DNA of 15,852 nucleotides. Origin: Candidatus Curtissbacteria bacterium (GTDB lineage: Bacteria; Patescibacteriota; Microgenomatia; Curtissbacterales; GWA2-41-24). The stretch spans positions 1-15,852 of the forward strand of contig JACPKK010000048.1 of assembly GCA_016187105.1 (NCBI GenBank), given 5' to 3'. Shown here in pieces: positions 5,209-10,399 of this stretch. Position numbers and translations under genes: made by a program. Each line of letters starts with the position of its first letter. Position 1 is the stretch's first letter. Under the pieces are notes generated by a model. It ran no database searches and was not told the origin of the DNA. It saw only the letters and a list, made by a program, of their open reading frames with translations.

Positions 5209-6915
5209 TCATTTCGAAAATATTTCTGCCGCCATTTTTGAAAGCTCATCATCCCCGATTTCGGCAACATCCGAAACCGTAACCGTCTTTGGGGGCCTTG
5301 TTTCCCTGTCTGCCAAAACCAGCTTCAAAGAAACCGGCTTCCCCAAAACTTCTTCCAGGGTGCTGGAAACCAAATCCATAATCCTTGGCTCTTCCAGCTT
5401 TTCTTTGTGAAACTTGAAAAATACTTCTAGTATCAGCGTAACACCGTCAAAGCCCGTTGGTCTAGTAGAACGCAGGAGGGCAACCACGTGGGCGTTAACT
5501 GGCTTAACTTTCGCCAGAAACTCTCCCCACTTTGCCTCTACCTCCGCCAAATTCTTCGCCGACGCAGAAAGCGTTCTGTTATCAGTTTTCTGTTTTCTGT
5601 CTTCAGATTCTTGTTTGCCGGCTTTCGGTTCATCAGTTTTTAGACTGGAAGGCTGACTAACTGATTTACCTTCATCTGATAACCGAGAACTGACAACCGA
5701 TAACTGATTTTTGGCGACAGAACCCGCTTCTTCCTCCACTTCCGGCCTGCCCTCCGAAGTCGAGTCTGACTCGACGAAGGAGGGCAAAAACTTACAAATC
5801 GCCAAAGTCAGCGCAATTTCCGGCTGGGGATAATATTTAATCTCGCCTTCGGCAATAAAAAATAATTTCATTAAATTCTGGATCTGGCTATAACTTGCCT
5901 GTTGGGCCAGCTCGTTTAAATCGTCAAGATTGTCGTCCTCTACCTCCACACCAATCTTGATAAACAGCAGTTTCTTCAAAAGCAAAATGGCATCCCTCGT
6001 AAAAGTAGCGATGTCTCCGGCCGCGCCAATCTCCTCCACAGCCAAAACGCTTGCCTTAAGATCTCCCTTAAAAACCTTGGAAATCAAATCATATAGAGCC
6101 TTGGTGCCAGACAGCTTAAAAAAGGCCTTAACATCCGCTTCGCTGACTTTCACCGAAGCCGAGGCCAGCTGATCTAAAATTGAAACGGCATCGCGAAAAG
6201 AACCGTCAGCGGCTTTGGCGATTGCGCCGTCCGCCCCCGCCTCAATCTTTATTCCTTCTTTTTTGGCAATTTTCTCAATCGCCGCAATGAGGTCTTCTGC
6301 CTTAGCCTTTTTAAAATTGAACCTCGAAAGTCTGGAGACGATTGTCGCCGGAATTTTTCCCGGCGCAGTCGTGCATAAAATAAAAATTGCGTGGGCCGGC
6401 GGTTCCTCCAGTGTCTTTAAAAGCGCGTTAAAAGCCTCCGGGGTCAGCATCTGCGCCTCGTCAATAATGTAAACTTTAAACCGGCCGGCAGCCGGCGCCA
6501 GCTTAATTTTTTCGCGCAAATCGCGGATCTCGTCGATTCCCCGGTTGGAGGCCGCGTCTATCTCAATCAAATCCAAATATGAACCGTCGGTTATTCCCAA
6601 ACAGGCATGGCACTTATTGCACGGCTCCCCGTATTTCTGACTACTGACTACTGACTTCCGCTTTTCGCCAGAAAACGAGACTCTACTGCTCTTCTTACTG
6701 TAGTCTGTAGACCGTAGACCGTAGACTCGACAATTGACCGCTTTTGCCAAAATTCTGGCTGTCGAAGTTTTGCCGCTTCCCCTTGGCCCGCTAAATAAAT
6801 AGCCATGGCCGATCTTCCCGCTCTCAAGTTGCGCTAAAAGGGTATCTCTTACATGATCCTGCCCGATTAAATCGGCAAGTTTCTGCGGCCTGTATTTTCT
6901 ATAGAAGACAGTCAT
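5209..6915 (-). CDS. dnaX: DNA polymerase III subunit gamma/tau
   Basis: A 568-residue clamp-loader ATPase. It opens with MTVFYRKYRPQKLADLIGQD and has Walker A GPRGSGKTS (43-51). The zinc module is C62 plus EPCNKCHAC (C99, C102, C105), followed by EIDAASNRGIDEIR (118-131), Walker B YIIDEAQ (~149-155), a TLEEPP segment and SRLSRFNF at the sensor/arginine-finger position. After the AAA+ and collar regions comes a charged linker (~400-470) and a C-terminal domain. DnaX loads the sliding clamp and holds the replisome together. Two stretches look like inserted short-period repeat DNA in frame. One is residues ~63-96 between the first and second zinc cysteines, ~36 residues where E. coli has ~8. 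The other is in the linker (NQLSVVSSRLSD to KQKTDNR). It lies 45 nt downstream of ybeY, same strand. Confidence 0.95.
   Translation of the reverse strand: MTVFYRKYRPQKLADLIGQDHVRDTLLAQLESGKIGHGYLFSGPRGSGKTSTARILAKAVNCRVYGLRSTDYSKKSSRVSFSGEKRKSVVSSQKYGEPCNKCHACLGITDGSYLDLIEIDAASNRGIDEIRDLREKIKLAPAAGRFKVYIIDEAQMLTPEAFNALLKTLEEPPAHAIFILCTTAPGKIPATIVSRLSRFNFKKAKAEDLIAAIEKIAKKEGIKIEAGADGAIAKAADGSFRDAVSILDQLASASVKVSEADVKAFFKLSGTKALYDLISKVFKGDLKASVLAVEEIGAAGDIATFTRDAILLLKKLLFIKIGVEVEDDNLDDLNELAQQASYSQIQNLMKLFFIAEGEIKYYPQPEIALTLAICKFLPSFVESDSTSEGRPEVEEEAGSVAKNQLSVVSSRLSDEGKSVSQPSSLKTDEPKAGKQESEDRKQKTDNRTLSASAKNLAEVEAKWGEFLAKVKPVNAHVVALLRSTRPTGFDGVTLILEVFFKFHKEKLEEPRIMDLVSSTLEEVLGKPVSLKLVLADRETRPPKTVTVSDVAEIGDDELSKMAAEIFSK
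5573..5707 (-). repeat. Short-period repeats inside the dnaX linker
   Basis: CTGATAACCGAGAACTGAC and CCGATAACTGA (~5676-5707), and GTTATCAGTTTTCTGTTTTC (from ~5578), are 7-8-nt periodic words typical of spacers, here kept in frame in dnaX. They encode NQLSVVSSRLSD and KQESEDRKQKTDNR in the low-complexity linker. Confidence 0.55.
6637..6729 (-). repeat. Short-period repeats inside the dnaX zinc module
   Basis: TCTGACTACTGACTACTGAC (6637-6656) and CTGTAGTCTGTAGACC, CGTAGACCGTAGACTC (~6699-6728) are tandem 7-8-nt words. They code for RKSVVSSQ and RVYGLRSTDY between zinc cysteines 1 and 2 of DnaX, adding about 28 residues compared with E. coli. Confidence 0.65.
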
Positions 6916-6960
6916 ACTTCGCTTATTTGATATTTGAAATTTGACATTTGAAATTGGTAA
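6916..6960 (-). repeat. ATTTGAA short-period repeat after ybeY
   Basis: Directly after the ybeY TAG, the minus strand reads TTACCAATTTCAAATGTC, AAATTTCAAATATCAAATAAG, a degenerate repeat of AAATNTC. It fills the whole spacer to the dnaX start, so any dnaX ribosome site must lie within it; none is obvious. Confidence 0.55.
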
Positions 6961-7335
6961 CTATTCCTCATGGTGTCTCCCCAACAGATGTTCCACTCCG
7001 TGAACCACCAGTTTTTCAACTTCCTCATCCACCATCACATTATCGCGCGCCGCCGCCAAAAGCACCTCCGGCCACGAAAGGACCACATCGCCAAGCCGCA
7101 AAACTTCATCCGGCCCTTTTCCCTCAATCGGGAAAGAAAGCACCTCGTGAACTTTGCCGTCGCCGAGATATTTGCTTGTCAAATCCTTCATTTTTCTTCT
7201 TCCCACCACCGCAACCGAAACTTCGGCGCTGATATCGTTAATCTTTTCTTTCTCAAAAACCCCCAAAACCGCGCGTCTTAAAACTTTGCGGTTCACGGGA
7301 TATCTAGGATCAGTGCTGACTAAGACTTTTATCAT
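6961..7335 (-). CDS. ybeY: Endoribonuclease YbeY (rRNA maturation factor)
   Basis: A 124-residue metalloenzyme. The signature HGVEHLLGRHH (112-122) near the C-terminus has the three zinc-binding histidines of the family pattern HGxLHLxGYDH; H112, H116 and H122 are kept. Upstream, VHEVLSFPIEG (62-72) corresponds to the conserved 'TDVLSFP' and LGDVVLSWPE (81-90) to the GDI(V)IS strand. The usual Asp before the third histidine is His here, and the usual Tyr is Arg. YbeY matures rRNA 3' ends, notably 16S, and takes part in ribosome quality control. AGGGAA lies directly before the ATG. Neighbours are dnaX downstream and ribosome or translation-linked genes upstream (yqeY, rpsU). Confidence 0.9.
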   Translation of the reverse strand: MIKVLVSTDPRYPVNRKVLRRAVLGVFEKEKINDISAEVSVAVVGRRKMKDLTSKYLGDGKVHEVLSFPIEGKGPDEVLRLGDVVLSWPEVLLAAARDNVMVDEEVEKLVVHGVEHLLGRHHEE

Positions 7336-7379
7336 TTCCCTAATTCATCCTAATTATTACTCCTAATTAAATCCAAATT

Positions 7380-7422
7380 ATTCGAATTAATTCGGACTAA
7401 AAATTCGTGTCTATTCGTGTTT
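7380..7422 (-). repeat. Post-stop AT-rich repeat, copy D (inside GxxExxY 3' end)
   Basis: Minus strand: ACACGAATAG, ACACGAATTTTTAGTC, CGAATTAATTCGAATAA. The copy begins before the stop, so it encodes the last residues (KTRIDTNF) of the GxxExxY protein, and the TAG of its TTTTTAG serves as the stop codon (7399-7397). Confidence 0.75.
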
Positions 7423-7801
7423 TTAAATCCGAATTCAAAATTCTTTTATACACTAAACTTTCTGATCGGAAATTTGTTAATATCCCAAGTTCCAGCCCCC
7501 TCGCCTTTAAATAGGCCAAAACCTGATGAAAATCTCGGGGCAAGAGACGAGGAACTGCCTTAATCTCTAAAATCACTTTTTCCTCTATTAAAAAGTCCAA
7601 AAAGTACTTCCCAATCTTAGCATCTTTGTACTTAAGGTCAACTTCCAGCTCTTGCTCATATCTTATATTTTTCCCTTTTAAAGCTTCAGCTACTGCTCGC
7701 TGGTAATACTTTTCTTGATAGCGATTTCCTAATCTGGAATGTACGTCAAACAAAATACCGACGATCTCATAGCTCAATTCTTTCTGAATAATCCTTGGCA
7801 T
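7397..7801 (-). CDS. GxxExxY family protein (PD-(D/E)xK nuclease-like)
   Basis: A 134-residue protein of the GxxExxY family. Residues 11-35 (YEIVGILFDVHSRLGNRYQE then KYYQ) are the family hallmark. A nuclease-like core follows: YFLDFLIEEKVILEIKA gives D69 and E79-x-K81, matching a PD-(D/E)xK active-site pattern, and RLLPRDFHQVLAYLKARGLELGILTNF is the conserved helix and last strand. The family is common in CPR and other genomes; the biochemical role is not established. The final residues are read from the dispersed AT-rich repeat, so the native C-terminus was probably altered by it. It lies between yqeY and ybeY, same strand. Confidence 0.85.
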   Translation of the reverse strand: MPRIIQKELSYEIVGILFDVHSRLGNRYQEKYYQRAVAEALKGKNIRYEQELEVDLKYKDAKIGKYFLDFLIEEKVILEIKAVPRLLPRDFHQVLAYLKARGLELGILTNFRSESLVYKRILNSDLKTRIDTNF

Positions 7802-7805
7802 TAAA

Positions 7806-7846
7806 ATTTGGATAAATTCGGATAATAATTCGGGTCAATTCGGGTT
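7806..7846 (-). repeat. Post-stop AT-rich repeat, copy B (yqeY 3' end)
   Basis: Minus strand: AACCCGAATTGA, CCCGAATTATTATC, CGAATTTATCCAAAT. The first unit encodes the last residues (NPN) of YqeY and supplies its TGA stop; the end of the copy is 4 nt from the ATG of the GxxExxY gene. Confidence 0.75.
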
Positions 7847-8293
7847 AGGCGCAAGTTTGCGCCTAACTATTTCCGCCACTTTTGCGCCATCTGCCCTTGC
7901 CCGCGCGCTGGAAAGAACTGTCGACATTACGCGGCCAAAATCAGCAGCAGAACTGGCGCCGACCGCGGCGATTGCTTCGTCTACTATTTTTTCCAGCTCC
8001 GTCTCGGTCAAGGGTTGAGGCAGGTATTTTGAAAGTACCGCCAGTTCCGCCATTTCCTTCTTAACCAGGTCTTCTCTTGCGCCCGAGCGAAACGCGTCGA
8101 TTGATTCTTTATGCCGTTTTGCCTCTTTCCCAATTTCGTCAATTATCTCTGCATCCGTCAAATCTTGCCCCTTGGCAATTTTGGCATTGTGCAGTCCGGA
8201 AATTAAAAACCGTAAGGCCGAAACCGCCACCTCGTCTCGCTGCTTCAAAGCGCTGTTCAAATCTTGATTCAGTTGTTCTAAAAGTACCGGCAT
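7835..8293 (-). CDS. yqeY: GatB/YqeY domain-containing protein
   Basis: A 152-residue helical protein with the YqeY pattern. LLEQLNQDLNSALKQRD and VSALRFLISGLHNAKI form the first helices, then KEAKRHKESIDAFRSGAREDL, LSKYLPQPLTETELEKIVDEAI, and a GRVMSTVLSSARARADGAKV C-terminal part. The domain is homologous to the tRNA-binding tail of GatB and is suggested to act on tRNA or in amidotransfer, but free-standing YqeY has no settled role. It sits directly downstream of rpsU, a pairing frequent in bacteria. GAGGACAAGG lies upstream of the ATG at 8293. The C-terminus (NPN) and TGA come from repeat copy B. Confidence 0.92.
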   Translation of the reverse strand: MPVLLEQLNQDLNSALKQRDEVAVSALRFLISGLHNAKIAKGQDLTDAEIIDEIGKEAKRHKESIDAFRSGAREDLVKKEMAELAVLSKYLPQPLTETELEKIVDEAIAAVGASSAADFGRVMSTVLSSARARADGAKVAEIVRRKLAPNPN

Positions 8294-8307
8294 ATTACCT
8301 TGTCCTC

Positions 8308-8349
8308 ATTTGGATAAATTCGGACTAAAAATTCGCGTCAATTCGCGTC
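8308..8349 (-). repeat. Post-stop AT-rich repeat, copy A (after rpsU)
   Basis: Starts at the rpsU stop (TGA at 8352-8350) and reads GACGCGAATT, GACGCGAATTTTTAGTC, CGAATTTATCCAAAT, ending 14 nt before the yqeY ATG. It is the clearest copy and a good reference for the family. Confidence 0.8.
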
Positions 8350-8538
8350 TCAAAACTTGCTCCTTATATACTTTTTCCTGGCCATCTGGATTTTTTGCTG
8401 CCTTTTGAGAGATGGTTTAAGGTAATGTTCCCTTTTTTTTATCTCCTGCAAAATTCCCTCGGTCTGGACTTTCTTGTTAAACTTGCGGATTAAAGAATCC
8501 ACCGATTCTCCGGGTTGGGCTACTACTTTTGTCGCCAC
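8350..8538 (-). CDS. rpsU: Small ribosomal subunit protein bS21
   Basis: A 62-residue basic protein with the S21 pattern: VVAQPGESVDSLIRKFNKKV, then GILQEIKKREHYLKPSLKR and a Lys/Arg-rich tail (KIQMARKKYIRSKF). bS21 sits on the 30S platform next to the anti-Shine-Dalgarno end of 16S rRNA and helps initiation. The start is GTG at 8538, set by the family N-terminus and by a strong ribosome site, GGAGGTG (8555-8549), 10 nt upstream. It is by far the best Shine-Dalgarno site in the window. Its 5' region holds an inverted copy of the AT-rich repeat and its stop touches another. Confidence 0.93.
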   Translation of the reverse strand: MATKVVAQPGESVDSLIRKFNKKVQTEGILQEIKKREHYLKPSLKRQQKIQMARKKYIRSKF

Positions 8539-8548
8539 GATAAATCAA

Positions 8549-8555
8549 CACCTCC
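8549..8555 (-). promoter_or_regulatory. Strong Shine-Dalgarno site for rpsU
   Basis: GGAGGTG on the minus strand, 10 nt before the GTG at 8538. It decides the rpsU start and stands out because most genes here have weak or no sites. Confidence 0.8.
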
Positions 8556-8558
8556 CCT

Positions 8559-8600
8559 ATCCGAATTCACACGAATTTTTACTCCGAATTTTTCCGAATC
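8559..8600 (+). repeat. AT-rich repeat, copy E (inverted, upstream of rpsU)
   Basis: On the plus strand it reads ATCCGAATTC, ACACGAATTTTTACTC, CGAATTTTTCCGAATC: the same element as the other copies but reversed. With copy C (8661-8703) it forms an imperfect inverted pair around a 21-bp tandem repeat, so a transcript through this spacer could fold into a long stem. Confidence 0.7.
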
Positions 8601-8616
8601 AAAAATATTCCTCGTT

Positions 8617-8658
8617 TTATTCGCAGAAAAGCTTTGCTTATTCGCAGAAAAGCTTTGC
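8617..8658. repeat. 21-bp perfect tandem repeat, two units
   Basis: TTATTCGCAGAAAAGC followed by TTTGC at 8617-8637 is repeated exactly at 8638-8658. Each unit contains the palindromic core AAAGCTTT. Translated in one minus-strand frame it gives NKQSFSA twice, but nothing else there supports a gene. Confidence 0.85.
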
Positions 8659-8660
8659 TT

Positions 8661-8703
8661 ATTTGGATCTAATTCGGACAAATAATTCGGATCAATTCGT
8701 GTC
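8661..8703 (-). repeat. Post-stop AT-rich repeat, copy C (after the HIT gene)
   Basis: Begins right after the HIT gene stop (TGA, 8707-8705) and reads AGACACGAATT, GATCCGAATTATTTGTC, CGAATTAGATCCAAAT, the same order of units as copy A. Confidence 0.75.
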
Positions 8704-8704
8704 T

Positions 8705-9040
8705 TCATAACCGACTCCACCTAATTGTACTCCCTGCTACCAAGTGCATATGGAGGTGCGGCACATGCTGATACCTGCCGCCGTTAAAAGCCAAACGGAA
8801 AGCGTCAAGTTTTTTCTCGGCCACTAATTTTTGGGCAACGGCAAACAGATCCTCGAGCGCTTCTCCGTCTCCTTTTTTAACCGCCAAAACCGAATCAATA
8901 TGCCGCTTTGGGAAAATTAAAATATGCACGTCTGCTACCGGATTGATATCATTGATCGCCAAAGTCAGGTCAGTTTCGGCAGCCGGTTCGCTCTTTATCT
9001 CCCCGCTTACCATTTTACAAAAAATACAGTCTTTAGACAT
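8705..9040 (-). CDS. HIT family nucleotide hydrolase
   Basis: A 111-residue histidine-triad protein. CIFCKMVSGEIKSEP is the usual HIT opening with a CxxC zinc pair, NPVADVHILIFPKRHI the central strands, and HVPHLHMHLVAG carries the triad HxHxH with the catalytic middle histidine. HIT (HINT-like) proteins hydrolyse the alpha-phosphate bond of nucleotide conjugates such as AMP-lysine or dinucleoside polyphosphates. The start is placed at MSKDCIFC (ATG 9040), where the family begins. An ATG at 9097 would add 19 basic residues; no ribosome site supports either. It lies upstream of rpsU on the same strand across a 166-nt repeat-filled gap. Confidence 0.88.
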   Translation of the reverse strand: MSKDCIFCKMVSGEIKSEPAAETDLTLAINDINPVADVHILIFPKRHIDSVLAVKKGDGEALEDLFAVAQKLVAEKKLDAFRLAFNGGRYQHVPHLHMHLVAGSTIRWSRL

Positions 9041-9105
9041 TTTGTAACTGATTCGCAGTTTTGCTTCTTTTACCAAGAATTTTATCTTTTTGACCATCTG
9101 TTAAC

Positions 9106-9188
9106 TTCTCGATTCGTCACATTCGTTCCTCGCTCGAAGAATACTTGTACTGAGAGAAATCGAAGTATTGTTCGAGTAAAATCGAGAA
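9106..9188. repeat. Long imperfect hairpin upstream of the HIT gene
   Basis: TTCTCGATT (9106-9114) pairs with AATCGAGAA (9180-9188). Inside, CTCGAAGAATACTT (9133-9146) pairs with AAGTATTGTTCGAG (9163-9176) with one mismatch. It lies after the DHH-like gene and before the HIT gene on the minus strand and could end transcription, though no U-tract follows the outer stem. Confidence 0.6.
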
Positions 9189-9193
9189 CTCTC

Positions 9194-9228
9194 CTAACAA
9201 TTTAGCAATGCAACAATTTAACAATTTC
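9194..9228. repeat. TAACAAT repeat, copy 1
   Basis: A 35-nt element built of CTAACAATTTAGCAATG and CAACAATTTAACAATTTC, just beyond the stop of the DHH-like gene (9231). It differs from copy 2 at 10300-10334 at only 3 of 35 positions. Confidence 0.75.
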
Positions 9229-9230
9229 CC

Positions 9231-10088
9231 TCATCCTTTTTCCAAAATCTTAATAACTTCGGCAAGCTCCAATTTTGTCGGCTTCATGGTCGGGTTCCGC
9301 GTCGATCCGTTGCGCAGTAGTTTTTTCGAAGCATGCAAAAACCATGTCGCTTCCCCGTCCGCCTTTTTCAAATCCTCGTAGGCCTTCGTCAAATCCACAT
9401 CGTGGGCATTTGACCCTGTCACGCGAATATATCCTTTCCCCGGATCCTTGCGCACTACAACCGCATATCCTCCTTTAATCGCCGCATCCAAAACCGAGTC
9501 GTTAGCTGTATAAATAGCCACCCCTTCCCCCCACCTTGTCTTAAACTTTTCGCCTTTTTCCACTTCTTCTTCAGCCTTAACCTTTTGCTTCATTAAAAGA
9601 TAAACCGCCTCCAGCCCTTGTATCGTCAAATCAATATATTTATCATCCTCTCGCCCATACATCATCTTCCATCCCGTCAAAACGCTGTGCAGATTAAACT
9701 CCCAGCGGTCACTTGAAGGCTCCGGCCACCTGTAGGCGTCGTATGCATGGTCAAGCTCCGTGATAACCTTAATCATCCGCTCAAGCGCCTCATCATCTTT
9801 GATGTAACCCTCCTTTAGTAACCATTCATAGACAAGCTGGGCTCCGCAGGTAAAATCATCACTTTGATGATGGTCAAAACGGCCCATGCCGGTATCGACA
9901 TGGACTATATCGGGGTTAGAATCTACCGGCTCGTTATTATAAGTGGTACCGGCCGGCACAAACTCTACGCGGGCGTTTTTAAAATCCGGGTGAAATTTTT
10001 TGAGCAGCCAAATAGCCGGGATTCCGTCAAAATCCGGCGAGATTCCGTCAAAATCCGGCGAGGAATGAGTAACAATAATTTTGGCCAT
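9231..10088 (-). CDS. DHH-like putative phosphoesterase
   Basis: A 285-residue protein. The opening VTHSSPDFDGI with a DxD pair, the second motif IVHVDTGMGRFDHHQ (~61-75, DHHQ 72-75) and a later ITELDHAYDAY (~108) fit a DHH/MYG1-like metal-dependent phosphoesterase or nuclease; the substrate is unknown. A perfect 21-bp tandem duplication (10020-10061) repeats SPDFDGI, so the protein has two DxD motifs seven residues apart; only one is expected. The later part (IYTANDSVLDAAIKGGYAVV, then GYIRVTGSNAHDVDL) resembles the second domain of DHH proteins in outline. The ATG at 10088 lacks an obvious ribosome site. It lies downstream of the giant gene across 311 nt, same strand. Confidence 0.6.
   Translation of the reverse strand: MAKIIVTHSSPDFDGISPDFDGIPAIWLLKKFHPDFKNARVEFVPAGTTYNNEPVDSNPDIVHVDTGMGRFDHHQSDDFTCGAQLVYEWLLKEGYIKDDEALERMIKVITELDHAYDAYRWPEPSSDRWEFNLHSVLTGWKMMYGREDDKYIDLTIQGLEAVYLLMKQKVKAEEEVEKGEKFKTRWGEGVAIYTANDSVLDAAIKGGYAVVVRKDPGKGYIRVTGSNAHDVDLTKAYEDLKKADGEATWFLHASKKLLRNGSTRNPTMKPTKLELAEVIKILEKG
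10020..10061. repeat. Perfect 21-bp tandem duplication within the DHH-like gene
   Basis: GATTCCGTCAAAATCC then GGCGA at 10020-10040 is repeated exactly at 10041-10061. Identity without any silent change points to a recent in-frame duplication of the codons for SPDFDGI. Confidence 0.95.
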
Positions 10089-10118
10089 TCCTTAATCTAG
10101 AAATAAATTTGGCCAAAG

Positions 10119-10195
10119 TTATATCAGAGGAGCGCCATTGGCACGGCGAAAATACTTACGAGTATTGAGCGTGGCAAGGCGAACTGCTGATATAA
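10119..10195. repeat. 77-nt imperfect inverted repeat in the 10089-10399 spacer
   Basis: TTATATCAG (10119-10127) pairs with CTGATATAA (10187-10195). The centre is a perfect hairpin AATACT-TACG-AGTATT (10151-10166), and CGCCATTGGCACG (10133-10145) pairs imperfectly with CGTGGCAAGGCG (10170-10181). It could be a folded RNA, a cruciform or a mobile palindrome relic. The spacer carries no open frame I believe in. Confidence 0.6.
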
Positions 10196-10248
10196 GTTTC
10201 GACTTCATTTACTTAAGAAAATCCACTTCCTTCCTAGTTTGCTTTGTC

Positions 10249-10297
10249 ATTCTGGCCATTCGGTCTTGAGCTCATGGTCGAAAGACTTGTCCAGAAT
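10249..10297. repeat. Second inverted repeat in the 10089-10399 spacer
   Basis: ATTCTGG (10249-10255) pairs with CCAGAAT (10291-10297), and GTCTT (10263-10267) with AAGAC (10282-10286) inside it. A weaker stem-loop than the preceding one. Confidence 0.45.
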
Positions 10298-10299
10298 CT

Positions 10300-10334
10300 C
10301 TAACAATTTAACAATGAAACAATCTAACAATTTC
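10300..10334. repeat. TAACAAT repeat, copy 2
   Basis: CTAACAATTTAACAATG and AAACAATCTAACAATTTC; 32 of 35 positions equal copy 1 at 9194-9228, same orientation. Both lie 3' of a minus-strand gene. Confidence 0.75.
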
Positions 10335-10336
10335 TT

Positions 10337-10363
10337 ATTATTTCGAGTTCTCGAGAAATAAGC
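10337..10363 (-). terminator. Possible hairpin 3' of the giant gene
   Basis: About 40 nt after the giant gene's stop, the minus strand reads TTATTTCTCGAG, AA, CTCGAAATAA, a stem of ~10 bp with a 2-nt bulge. No clean U-run follows, so terminator function is only a guess from position and shape. Confidence 0.3.
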
Positions 10364-10399
10364 TCTCTTATTTTATCTTTTCCCCCAATTTTTGGCAAA

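Noticed and set aside
5135..5212. N-terminal extension of the lipoprotein (start at 5212)
   Set aside because: The extension translates repeat copy F and the 20-bp palindrome (PACRQAG); a perfect lipoprotein signal peptide starts at 5134.
5209..6915. Programmed frameshift producing a short gamma form of DnaX
   Set aside because: I saw no A-AAA-AAG type slippery run with a following stem in the expected region after the AAA+ and collar domains.
6961..7335. YbeY as an inactive enzyme because of the altered motif (RHH instead of YDH)
   Set aside because: All three zinc-binding histidines are at the right spacing; the changed residues lie between the ligands, so loss of activity is not supported.
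8617..8658. Possible CRISPR start
   Set aside because: Only two directly adjoining 21-bp units without spacers and no cas genes; a plain tandem duplication.
8523..8720. Minus-strand open frame of 65 codons overlapping the rpsU start
   Set aside because: It is composed of AT-rich repeat copies C and E and two units of the 21-bp tandem repeat (NKQSFSA twice); no protein-like composition, and rpsU with its strong ribosome site explains the locus.
9041..9097. Longer start for the HIT protein
   Set aside because: HIT proteins begin right before the CxxC opening; the extra 19 residues are basic and not family-like. Not fully excluded, since neither ATG has a ribosome site.
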